A stretch of DNA of 41,920 nucleotides, from the NCBI RefSeq assembly GCF_018343545.2, contig NZ_JAGYPE020000029.1, forward strand, positions 23,650 to 65,569, written 5' to 3'. A program made the position numbers and the translations under genes. Origin of the DNA: Neobacillus citreus (GTDB taxonomy: Bacteria; Bacillota; Bacilli; Bacillales; Cytobacillaceae). The notes below the pieces were generated by a model, which saw only the letters and a program-made list of their open reading frames with translations, was not told where the DNA came from and made no database searches. Within the stretch, counting starts at the first letter, position 1. Each line of letters opens with the position of its first letter. Of the stretch, positions 34,169 to 41,332 are shown piece after piece.

Positions 34169-34327
34169 AATTTTCTATGTTTTATTGAAATAGTAATTGT
34201 TGGTTAACATGTAATAAGAATTCCAATCTTCAAAATAGAAAACCGATAAGCACTTAGTTCCACAACTTTTATTGCAATATATACTTAATTGGCAATCTTT
34301 CTAATTTTGCCTTTTTCATATATTTTA

Positions 34328-34357
34328 TTGACGTTTTAATTATTATTAAATTAAGAT
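34328..34357 (+). promoter_or_regulatory. candidate promoter of the second POT gene
   Basis: TTGACG (34328-34333) and TAAGAT (34352-34357) with an 18-bp spacer. The rest of the 271-bp gap (34127-34397) is AT-rich and holds a small GGCAA/TTGCC inverted repeat near 34293-34313. Confidence 0.5.
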
Positions 34358-34397
34358 AATTATATTAAAATAATAATATATCAACGGAGGAAATTAT

Positions 34398-35813
34398 ATG
34401 GATGCTACAATGGATCGTCAACTGAATTCCAAGCAATCAAAGAAGCACCCCCCTGGACTATACCTCTTATTTATGACAGAAATGTGGGAACGTTTTAGTT
34501 ATTACGGCATGAGAGCTATTCTTGTTCTTTATCTGACTAAATCATTAGTCAGCGGCGGATTAGGAATGAAAGAAAGCACCGCCCTAATGTTATACGGATT
34601 TTTTACCGGTGCAGTTTATTTCACACCGTTAATTGGCGGTTATTTATCTGATAGGTTTTTAGGCCAGAGGCTTGCTGTTACGATTGGCGGTATTACAATG
34701 GCCCTTGGTAACATTGTATTGTTCTCTAATCAAAGTTTCACTGCCGTTTATATTGGTTTAGGATTATTAATTATTGGTAACGGCTTCTTCAAACCGAATA
34801 TCTCTACTATTGTTGGTGAGCTTTATGACGCTAAAGACAAACGCCGCGATGCTGCGTTTACGATTTTCTATATGGGCATTAACACAGGTGCATTCTTCGC
34901 TCCATTAATCATTGGTTTTATTACTGATAAGTGGTTTGCGGTACATGTACATGGCGTAATTGAATATGGTTATAAATATGGATTCCTTGCATCTGCAATC
35001 GGAATGATTATTGGCCAAATTCTATTTAATGCTTTAGGCAATCGTTTCTTAGGCGAAATTGGCAAAAAGCCAGTTGGAAAACCACAGGCTTCAAAATCTG
35101 GCACTACACAAAATCAAAAAATGACGAAGGTAGAAAAAAACAGAACAATCGTGATTTTCATTTTAGCTGCTTTTGTTGTCTTTTTCTGGGCAGGATTCGA
35201 ACAGGCTGGCGGCGCATTAAGTATCTATACAGATAAGTTCGTAGACCGCACCCTTTTTGGCTGGGAGATTCCAACCTCATGGTTCCAATCTGTTAACCCG
35301 TTATTTATCATTCTTTTAGCACCTGTTGTTTCAATGTTATGGGTAAAACTTTCAAACAGCAAACGGGGAGATTTACCGGTACCAACGAAAATGGCATTTG
35401 GTATGATTCTTTTAGGAGCGGGCTTTATTGTTTTATTATTTGCCATCATGCAAACAGGCAGTGATGATAACCATATTACAACAAAAGCTAACATCCTGTT
35501 TATCGTTTTCACGTATCTGCTCCATACAATTGGTGAGCTGTTCTTATCGCCAGTTGGGCTATCCTTTGTAAGTAAGTATGCACCTGTGAAATTCGCCTCT
35601 TTATTAATGGCAGTTTGGATGGCCAGCTCTTTTGTGGCAAACCTTCTTGCCGGCCAATTAGGTGCCTTTACTGAAACAATGGGTTACTTTGAAGTATTCT
35701 CTGTCATTGGTATCGCTGTAATTGTCCTTGGCTTGATTCTCCTTACACTTTCCAAAAAGCTTGTGAAAATGCTGGGTGAAGATGAAACAAAAGAAGCGAA
35801 GCAAGCTGCATAA
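34398..35813 (+). CDS. POT family peptide transporter, second copy
   Basis: A 471-residue paralogue of the preceding gene, sharing MTEMWERFSYYGMRAILVLYL, FTIFYMGINTGAFFAPLIIG and the late ELFLSPVGLSFVSK motif. GGAGG lies 7 bases before the ATG at 34398. The loop after segment 6 is longer and basic (KKPVGKPQASKSGTTQNQKMTKVEKN), and the C-terminus is charged. Tandem duplication followed by divergence is the likely origin; it has its own promoter and terminator, so regulation may differ. Confidence 0.92.
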   Translation: MDATMDRQLNSKQSKKHPPGLYLLFMTEMWERFSYYGMRAILVLYLTKSLVSGGLGMKESTALMLYGFFTGAVYFTPLIGGYLSDRFLGQRLAVTIGGITMALGNIVLFSNQSFTAVYIGLGLLIIGNGFFKPNISTIVGELYDAKDKRRDAAFTIFYMGINTGAFFAPLIIGFITDKWFAVHVHGVIEYGYKYGFLASAIGMIIGQILFNALGNRFLGEIGKKPVGKPQASKSGTTQNQKMTKVEKNRTIVIFILAAFVVFFWAGFEQAGGALSIYTDKFVDRTLFGWEIPTSWFQSVNPLFIILLAPVVSMLWVKLSNSKRGDLPVPTKMAFGMILLGAGFIVLLFAIMQTGSDDNHITTKANILFIVFTYLLHTIGELFLSPVGLSFVSKYAPVKFASLLMAVWMASSFVANLLAGQLGAFTETMGYFEVFSVIGIAVIVLGLILLTLSKKLVKMLGEDETKEAKQAA

Positions 35814-35837
35814 GCTTTTAACGCTGCGCTACTGATT

Positions 35838-35880
35838 AAAAAAGGACGAAGGCTCTCAGATAAAGCCTTCGTCCTTTTTT
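35838..35880. terminator. bidirectional terminator between the second POT gene and the YgbA-like gene
   Basis: A perfect 17-bp stem (35838-35854 with 35864-35880), loop of 9, with A6 and T6 at its ends. The stop codon of the convergent gene lies at its right edge. Confidence 0.92.
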
Positions 35881-36208
35881 ATTTTTTATTAATCAAATGT
35901 TTTACTCCATAAATAGGGTGATACAACAGCATCCACGGGCCGGAGTAGCGCATGACGGCTTTGATTTTTTGTCGGTAGGATGGTTTATAACAGTGAACTT
36001 TACAATGGGAGCAGGATGATTTCTCCTCACCAAAACGGCAGAAGGAGAGCCTTAACATACAGTAGTTTTTCAACTCCTGACATTCATTGCACAAACCATT
36101 GGGATGTTTATGCTTGCGGCGGCAATAAATCTCAATCATTTGCTTGACGATTTCTTTTTCCTTTTGGATAACTGGACCAGTGTTTGGTTCTATTAAACGC
36201 GCTCCCAT
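35879..36208 (-). CDS. nitrous oxide-stimulated promoter family protein (YgbA-like)
   Basis: A 109-residue protein with eight cysteines between about residues 29 and 73 in pairs (NGLCNEC, NYCMLRLSFC, SSCSHCKVHC), suggesting a metal site. The start EKEIVKQMIEIYCRRKH and the end SGPWMLLYHPIYGVKHLI match the family represented by E. coli YgbA, which responds to nitrosative stress. Its biochemical role is not settled. AGGAGG lies 8 bases before the ATG at 36208, and a TATAAT lies about 25 bases upstream of the start with a weak -35. A perfect 15-bp palindrome sits further upstream (36270-36284). Confidence 0.87.
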   Translation of the reverse strand: MGARLIEPNTGPVIQKEKEIVKQMIEIYCRRKHKHPNGLCNECQELKNYCMLRLSFCRFGEEKSSCSHCKVHCYKPSYRQKIKAVMRYSGPWMLLYHPIYGVKHLINKK

Positions 36209-36269
36209 GTTAAAAACCTCCTACTTTTAGATTATAAATCCTTATCTCTTACCTTTAACATATCATGGA

Positions 36270-36284
36270 ATCTATTAAATAGAT
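36270..36284. promoter_or_regulatory. palindromic candidate operator upstream of the YgbA-like gene
   Basis: ATCTATTAAATAGAT is a perfect 7-1-7 palindrome about 65 bp upstream of the start codon. GGAAT is repeated on both flanks (36267 and 36285). The binding protein is unknown. Confidence 0.4.
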
Positions 36285-36327
36285 GGAATACTATTTACAA
36301 TTTCCGCACATTTAGAAGCAATAGAAA

Positions 36328-36399
36328 AGTGGCCACTCCATTTTGGCCACCTTACCTAAAATGACAAAAAATCACTCATTTGGAGTACTTTTTGTCACT
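36328..36399 (-). other. two further hairpins behind the decarboxylase-like gene
   Basis: On the minus strand an imperfect stem TGACAAAAA.../...TTTTTTGTCA (36399-36362) is followed by GTGGCC/GGCCAC (about 36351-36328) with TTTTC after it. With the terminator at 36409-36438 this makes three hairpins in a row. Confidence 0.45.
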
Positions 36400-36408
36400 A
36401 GAATTCAT

Positions 36409-36438
36409 GAAAAAAAGACCGGACAATTCCGATCTTTT
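36409..36438 (-). terminator. intrinsic terminator of the lactonase/decarboxylase operon
   Basis: On the minus strand AAAAGA-T-CGGA pairs with TCCG-G-TCTTTT, followed by more T. It lies 12 bases after the stop at 36450. Confidence 0.8.
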
Positions 36439-36449
36439 GAGTATGAACC

Positions 36450-36830
36450 CTATTCCTTTTCCATCGCCGCAAATACTTCTTTTGCTGTTCTGAAGCTGTC
36501 AATTGCTGCAGGAACACCACAGTAGATAGCCGTCTGCAAGAATACCTCTTTAATCTCATCCTTTGTTAGGCCATTATTGATCGCTCCCCTAACATGCAGC
36601 TTCAGTTCATGCGGGCGATTGAGCGCCGTAATCATCGCAAGGTTAATAATGCTTCTCGTTTTTCTATCAAGGCCCGGTCTGCCCCACACTTCTCCCCAGC
36701 AGTATTGTGTCACCAATTCTTGCATTGGCATATTAAAATCATCCGCATTCTGAATGGATCCATCTACATATTCAGCACCTAATACACTTCTTCTAATTTC
36801 TAGTCCTTTTTCAAATAACTCTTTATTCAT
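36450..36830 (-). CDS. carboxymuconolactone decarboxylase family protein
   Basis: A 126-residue all-helical protein of the CMD/AhpD superfamily. It resembles 4-carboxymuconolactone decarboxylase (PcaC) in length and in ADDFNMPMQELVTQYCWGEVWGRPGLDRKTRSIINLAMI, the conserved HELKLHVRGAINNGLTKDEIKEV and the end YCGVPAAIDSFRTAKEV. It has no CxxC pair of peroxidase-type AhpD. AGGAG lies 8 bases before the ATG at 36830 and only 2 before the ATG at 36836. No protocatechuate genes are near, so decarboxylation of that exact substrate is doubtful; the operon partners point to another ring-opened or lactone compound. Confidence 0.88.
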   Translation of the reverse strand: MNKELFEKGLEIRRSVLGAEYVDGSIQNADDFNMPMQELVTQYCWGEVWGRPGLDRKTRSIINLAMITALNRPHELKLHVRGAINNGLTKDEIKEVFLQTAIYCGVPAAIDSFRTAKEVFAAMEKE

Positions 36831-36889
36831 GATCATTTCTCCTATCTATTTTTATTAATGTTTTTCATGCAATGCATGGAATTAAAGCG

Positions 36890-37684
36890 TTAAGCGATTC
36901 TTACTGCTATACCTTCTAGCCCTTCCACTGCCGGGAACTTTTCCATTACAGCAGGATCATGGCCTGGGATGATCAGGTCCGGAGACTCGTCCAGGTCGTT
37001 GACAAAGTCAAATGCATCATACATCTGGGCAAGGTTGGCGACGATTGAACTCGGCCGGTCTTCTTGGATGTTTTTATAAAAATGGCTCACATCCGAAGCA
37101 AGAATGACTTTTCCTTTTTCCGTGGGTACCTCAACCACCTGCAGCCCCTCGGAATGCCCACCCGTTTTATGTACAGAGATTCCCGGCAGGATTTCCTTGC
37201 TTCCATTGACAAACTTGACCCGGCCTTTAAAATTTTCCTGTACCAAATGAACCACATCATCCGGTCTTACATGGTGCAGAAATTCTTTTCTGGACGCATA
37301 TTTGCCTGTCCAAAAGGCCATCTCTGCTTCCTGAACGATAAATTGGCCATTCGGGATTTTATCCGCATTACCCAAATGATCGTAATGCATGTGGGTAATC
37401 ACCACCTGCGAAACTGAGTCAACTTCGACGCCAAACTCCGGCAGGAGGCTGATCGGGCAGCGCAGAAACGTACGTTTTCTTTTTTTTGCTTCCTCTTCAT
37501 TGAATCCTGTATCCACGACAATGGCATGCTGATCCGATTTTATAAGCCAGATGAAATAATCCATGGTCATGGAGAAATCTTCATGCGGATCGGCCGGGCC
37601 GTGGAAATAGCTGCTGCACGTAGCGTCACGGGTCGCGTATTTGATCGCATAAACCTCATACTTAGGCGCTTCATTCATTGTCAT
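36890..37684 (-). CDS. metallo-beta-lactamase-fold hydrolase, AHL-lactonase-like
   Basis: A 264-residue metal-dependent hydrolase. The zinc ligands are visible: His98, His100, Asp102, His103 (HMHYDH), His177 (GGHSEG), Asp198 (ASDVSH) and His242 (PGHDP). This arrangement and the length fit the N-acyl-homoserine lactonase (AiiA-like) branch, whose members open lactone rings. In this operon a substrate other than quorum signals is quite possible. AAGGAGG lies 5 bases before the ATG at 37684. It stands between the dehydrogenase and CMD genes; the 91-bp gap upstream contains a degenerate copy of the regulator palindrome. Confidence 0.88.
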   Translation of the reverse strand: MTMNEAPKYEVYAIKYATRDATCSSYFHGPADPHEDFSMTMDYFIWLIKSDQHAIVVDTGFNEEEAKKRKRTFLRCPISLLPEFGVEVDSVSQVVITHMHYDHLGNADKIPNGQFIVQEAEMAFWTGKYASRKEFLHHVRPDDVVHLVQENFKGRVKFVNGSKEILPGISVHKTGGHSEGLQVVEVPTEKGKVILASDVSHFYKNIQEDRPSSIVANLAQMYDAFDFVNDLDESPDLIIPGHDPAVMEKFPAVEGLEGIAVRIA

Positions 37685-37708
37685 AAGAACCTCCTTCCCA
37701 TCAGCATT

Positions 37709-37718
37709 TTATCGACAG
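37709..37718. promoter_or_regulatory. degenerate second copy of the GntR-type operator
   Basis: TTATCGACAG (minus strand CTGTCGATAA) matches the TTGTCGACAA core at 39395-39404 in 8 of 10 positions and lies 25 bp upstream of the lactonase-like gene. Confidence 0.3.
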
Positions 37719-37775
37719 ATTGTGAAGCTGACCGACCCTAATGCGTACAACCTCTCACTTTTTCGGGTGACGTGC

Positions 37776-38678
37776 TTATGAAACTACCTCCTTTTTGTGC
37801 AAGCGTTCATTCGAAATCTTTTCTAAAAACTTAATAATTTCCGTATGGTCCTGCTCAGGTTCTCCCGTTCTTGCAGCGCCTTCATAGACTTGCTCGATTA
37901 AAGAAGCGAGAAGAACTGGTACTTTTGTGTCCTTGGCGATGTTATTGACCATGCCTACGTCTTTTAGTAATAAATCTAAAGAGAACCCTGAGTTATAGGT
38001 TTCCGGCAGGATAAAGGTCGGTAACTTATAATGGGTGGAGAAGCTTTGTCCTGAGCTTGTATTGATTGTTTCCAGCGCCACATTCAAATCGATGCCAAGT
38101 TTATTAAGCAGGATCATTGCTTCACATGAAGCATAAAGGGATGTCGCAGACAGGTAGTTGTTAACCGCCTTGAGTGCATGCCCTGCCCCGGACTGTCCGA
38201 CTAGATTAATTGCTTTGCCTAGACATTCTAAAATTGGCAGCACCTTCGAATAATCCTTCTCCTCGGCTCCGACCATAATAGTAAGAGTTCCAGCCTTGGC
38301 TCCTTTGACGCCTCCAGATACCGGTGCATCAATTAAGGTTAAACCGAAGTTTTTCGCTTCCTCTGCCAGCTTTCTTGTGCTGAATACATAGGAACTGCTC
38401 ATATCAATGATAATCCCGCCACTCTTCATGGAGTGAAACAACCCGTCTGTTCCAGCTAAAATAGCTTCTACGACGCTGGAATTTGGCAGCATCGTGATCA
38501 CAATGTCATTTTGTTTTGCTAATTCAAGAATGGAAGTTGCAACGATGGCCCCCTTTTCTTGCAGAGGTTTCATTGCCTCAACGTTGGTATCATAAACGGT
38601 AAGGCAGTAGCCGGCATCCAACATATTTTCGGACATCCACCTTCCCATTTTCCCTATTCCGATAAAACCTATCTTCAT
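37776..38678 (-). CDS. beta-hydroxyacid dehydrogenase (3-hydroxyisobutyrate dehydrogenase family)
   Basis: A 300-residue NAD(P)-dependent dehydrogenase. The N-terminal Rossmann motif is GFIGIGKMG (residues 4-12), and an Asp near residue 30 (VYDTN) favours NAD. The family signature DAPVSGGVKGAKAGTLTIMVG near residue 118 and the catalytic lysine in GHALKAVNNYLSATSL near residue 170 are present. Possible substrates are 3-hydroxyisobutyrate, tartronate semialdehyde or succinic semialdehyde. It sits 34 bp after the GntR-type regulator, in one operon with a lactonase-like and a CMD protein. Confidence 0.88.
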   Translation of the reverse strand: MKIGFIGIGKMGRWMSENMLDAGYCLTVYDTNVEAMKPLQEKGAIVATSILELAKQNDIVITMLPNSSVVEAILAGTDGLFHSMKSGGIIIDMSSSYVFSTRKLAEEAKNFGLTLIDAPVSGGVKGAKAGTLTIMVGAEEKDYSKVLPILECLGKAINLVGQSGAGHALKAVNNYLSATSLYASCEAMILLNKLGIDLNVALETINTSSGQSFSTHYKLPTFILPETYNSGFSLDLLLKDVGMVNNIAKDTKVPVLLASLIEQVYEGAARTGEPEQDHTEIIKFLEKISNERLHKKEVVS

Positions 38679-38712
38679 AAGCTCTCATCCCTTCATTTTA
38701 TTGTGCTTCACT

Positions 38713-39363
38713 CTACTCTGGAAATAATATTTCCAGTGACCGAAGCGAACGAATCTCCTGTTCATATATCGCTCGTTTTCCTGCACTAACGTCTTTTTCT
38801 ATTAAAGCCTTTACCTGTTCCCTATGTTCATTTAAAGAAGAGGTTAAGTTGGAACCTTGAGCCATTGATAGCATTCTAAAAGGACGAGCAGATCGCCTTA
38901 AGGATAAATACATTTCACTTAAAACCTTATTGTTAGCGATGGAAAAAATTAAATGGTGGAATTCTTCATTTAATTCATAGTAAAGCTCAAGATCATAGTC
39001 CTTAACTGCTCGCTCCTGCATTTTGATAACGTTTTCAAGTTTATCAATGCCATCTTGATCAATTTTGACGATTGCTTTTTCCATCGCAATTTCTTCAAGT
39101 CGGTAAATAACATCATACAATTCATAAATATCTGTTCTCGTAAATCTTCTTACTACTACCCCTTGATGGGGAACTCTCTGCACCAGCCGATCCCGTTCTA
39201 GCATAAGGAGGGCCTCGCGAACCGGTGAACGGCTTGTCTTAAATTCCTCTGCTATAGCAGCCTCGACCAGATGTTCACCCGGGTGTAGAATTCGCTTTCC
39301 TATTCTGGCAGTAATTTCTTCAGCAATCTTAATAGCGATTGTCTTCTTTGCATTCGTTTCCAT
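38713..39363 (-). CDS. GntR family regulator, FadR/FCD subfamily
   Basis: A 216-residue repressor. The N-terminal winged helix-turn-helix has the GntR signature PGEHLVEAAIAEEFKTSRSPVREALLMLERDRLVQRVPHQGVVVRRF (residues about 28-74), followed by a helical FCD ligand domain with the metal/acid ligands in the D...ELNEEFHHLI segment and a later NEHREQVKAL. GGGAGG lies 5 bases before the ATG. It leads the operon and probably represses it through the palindrome at 39394-39405, released by a pathway carboxylate. Confidence 0.92.
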   Translation of the reverse strand: METNAKKTIAIKIAEEITARIGKRILHPGEHLVEAAIAEEFKTSRSPVREALLMLERDRLVQRVPHQGVVVRRFTRTDIYELYDVIYRLEEIAMEKAIVKIDQDGIDKLENVIKMQERAVKDYDLELYYELNEEFHHLIFSIANNKVLSEMYLSLRRSARPFRMLSMAQGSNLTSSLNEHREQVKALIEKDVSAGKRAIYEQEIRSLRSLEILFPE

Positions 39364-39393
39364 ATTTCCTCCCGATCAAATCAAGCATACAAC

Positions 39394-39405
39394 ATTGTCG
39401 ACAAT
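39394..39405. promoter_or_regulatory. palindromic operator of the GntR-type regulator
   Basis: ATTGTCGACAAT is a perfect palindrome that fits the FadR-type TnGTnnACnA pattern. It lies 13 bp downstream of the -10, where a repressor would block transcription. Confidence 0.6.
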
Positions 39406-39418
39406 TTAGTATGTAACC

Positions 39419-39448
39419 ATTATGCCATTTAGCAGATAATTCGGTCAA
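39419..39448 (-). promoter_or_regulatory. sigma-A promoter of the GntR/lactonase operon
   Basis: TTGACC (39448-39443) and CATAAT (39424-39419) with an 18-bp spacer. Confidence 0.6.
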
Positions 39449-39535
39449 TAGTCAATTTTTATAATATTCATAAAATATCTAATTGCATTTACCCATGGAA
39501 GCATCCTCTTTATTTGTGCCCTACCAAGCGCACAT

Positions 39536-39564
39536 AAAAAAGTACTCCTCCGAGTACTTTTTTA
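39536..39564. terminator. intrinsic terminator of the kinase-RsbR fusion gene
   Basis: AAAAAAGTACTC and GAGTACTTTTTT form a perfect stem around a CTCC loop, so it can work in both directions. It starts 8 bases after the fusion gene's stop. Confidence 0.9.
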
Positions 39565-39571
39565 GATAACT

Positions 39572-41140
39572 TTATACCTCTTGCAAATCCTTGTGAAAAA
39601 CAATATCGTTCAAGGCTAATTGCAGCGTTCCTTTAAACTCTACCTTATGACTGATATCGACTCCCGAGCTAATAAGGCTTTTGACAATTTCCGCCCGCAT
39701 ACCGGTGAGAATCGTTTTACAGCCCATCATCGAAAAGCCTTGGATGATTTGGACAAAGTTCCGTGCGGCTTCTTTTTCCATCGAGGCCACACCTGAAAGG
39801 TCGATAATTAACGTTTGAATTTGCCGATACTCAATTTCAGTCAGCACTTTATTCTGAATCGTTGAAATACGCAGATCATCAAGTGTTCCAATTAAGGGCA
39901 AAATGCAAATCTCTTTATTAATTGGAATAATTGGAACAGATAGGTTTTCAACAAGCTTTCTTTGGTTCTCCAGCAATTCATCCTTATATTTCGTATACGT
40001 TATAAAAAAGTGTGTCAGGAACTGATCAATTAATTCATTTATACTTTTTTCCAATGAAAAGAATGTAATTCTATCAGTCTCCAATTTATTGAAAGCATCA
40101 AAGTTATAGAGAAAATCCCAAAGTGTTCGGCGAATCGCCTGAATCCATTCCAACTTAAACGCAAGGGTCAAGGAATGCTTTGCCCAAGCCATCCCCTCCT
40201 GCTTGGCAAATGAGATTAGTTCATGTTCCCGACCTTCAACGACATATAGAACTAACTTATGGGCATTGTTAAGTAAATTAATTCCGACATTATGTATATC
40301 ATCAATTTTGTCACTTACATTCGTCGCCTCAGCCAGCAAACGGTCCTCAAATAATTTTTGATTTTCCAAAAAGTATTCTTTTATTGAATATTTATCGTCA
40401 AACATAACATCCAATTTTCTCACACCCCGTTGTGTTTTTTGCTGCTGCTGAGGTAGCCTAATCGTAAAATTAGTTCCTTGATTTTTCTTGCTGTCAACCA
40501 AAATCATGCCGCCATGCTGATAAATGACTGAGAACACCTGAGCAAGTCCCATCCCTGTCCCCTGATCTTTGGTCGTAAAAAAGGGCGTGCCTAATAGTGA
40601 AAGCTTCTCCTCGGGAATGCCAACTCCTGTATCTTGAATCGTCACAATGACTTCATTATTCTTTGTGTAATGTTTTAGAGTAATGGCGCCTTCCCCGTCA
40701 ATCGCTTCAATTGCATTTTTAATTAAATTAAAGAAAGCCTTTTTAAATTGATTTTTCCTGCCGTAAATAGCAGCACCAGTATCTTGAAAATCAGTTTGGA
40801 TGGTAATCTCATACATCTTGTCCTGGAATAGGTTAATGATGGATTCCAATTCGACTGACAAATAAATAGTTTGGAATTCTTCGTCCTCCAGATCGGGCTT
40901 AGAAACCTGAAGGAGATTATTTAAAGTTTTCAGGGCGTTATCCAATTCGGAATGAGCAATTTCTAGGTATTCATTTTTTTGATCCTGCTGCAAAAGCTGT
41001 AAAAACCCTTTGACCGCTGTTAATGGATTTCGCACTTCATGGGCAATTCCTGCAGCAATTTGGCCAATCGATGCCAGCTGGCTTAAATGATTTGTCATTC
41101 CGCTCTCTTTGTTATCCTTTTCTTCGATGTACATTTTCAT
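39572..41140 (-). CDS. soluble histidine kinase fused to an RsbR-like STAS protein
   Basis: A 522-residue cytoplasmic protein without membrane segments. Residues about 20-80 are a HisKA domain with the phospho-acceptor His34 in GIAHEVRNPLTAVKGFLQLL. An HATPase_c domain follows (about 95-232), with the N-box FFNLIKNAIEAID, G1 DTGVGIP (170-176) and G2 GTGMGLA (194-200). A Gln-rich linker (231-237) leads to an RsbR-like N-terminal helical region (about 250-395) and a STAS domain (about 400-515) with VPIIPINKEICILPLIGTLDD. The STAS segment DLSGVASMEKEAA has Glu-Lys where RsbRA has Asp-Thr (Thr171), so stressosome phosphorylation there is impossible. The ATG at 41140 has AAAGGAG 4 bases away; an ATG two codons later is also possible. 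No response regulator adjoins it. Confidence 0.88.
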   Translation of the reverse strand: MKMYIEEKDNKESGMTNHLSQLASIGQIAAGIAHEVRNPLTAVKGFLQLLQQDQKNEYLEIAHSELDNALKTLNNLLQVSKPDLEDEEFQTIYLSVELESIINLFQDKMYEITIQTDFQDTGAAIYGRKNQFKKAFFNLIKNAIEAIDGEGAITLKHYTKNNEVIVTIQDTGVGIPEEKLSLLGTPFFTTKDQGTGMGLAQVFSVIYQHGGMILVDSKKNQGTNFTIRLPQQQQKTQRGVRKLDVMFDDKYSIKEYFLENQKLFEDRLLAEATNVSDKIDDIHNVGINLLNNAHKLVLYVVEGREHELISFAKQEGMAWAKHSLTLAFKLEWIQAIRRTLWDFLYNFDAFNKLETDRITFFSLEKSINELIDQFLTHFFITYTKYKDELLENQRKLVENLSVPIIPINKEICILPLIGTLDDLRISTIQNKVLTEIEYRQIQTLIIDLSGVASMEKEAARNFVQIIQGFSMMGCKTILTGMRAEIVKSLISSGVDISHKVEFKGTLQLALNDIVFHKDLQEV

Positions 41141-41332
41141 ATATCTCCTTTCCTACAACAAGGAACAAAAGGACTTATTTTCATAATTGGATATTTCTAC
41201 TATCTAAATATTAGTTTACTAAAAAAACAAACAAGGTAAATACTCAGAAATATGCATTCTTTTCCATTTTATATAGTAAATAAGTTGTACTCCTACCTAA
41301 AAACTAAAAGTATTTTTAGGAAGAAAGACTCA

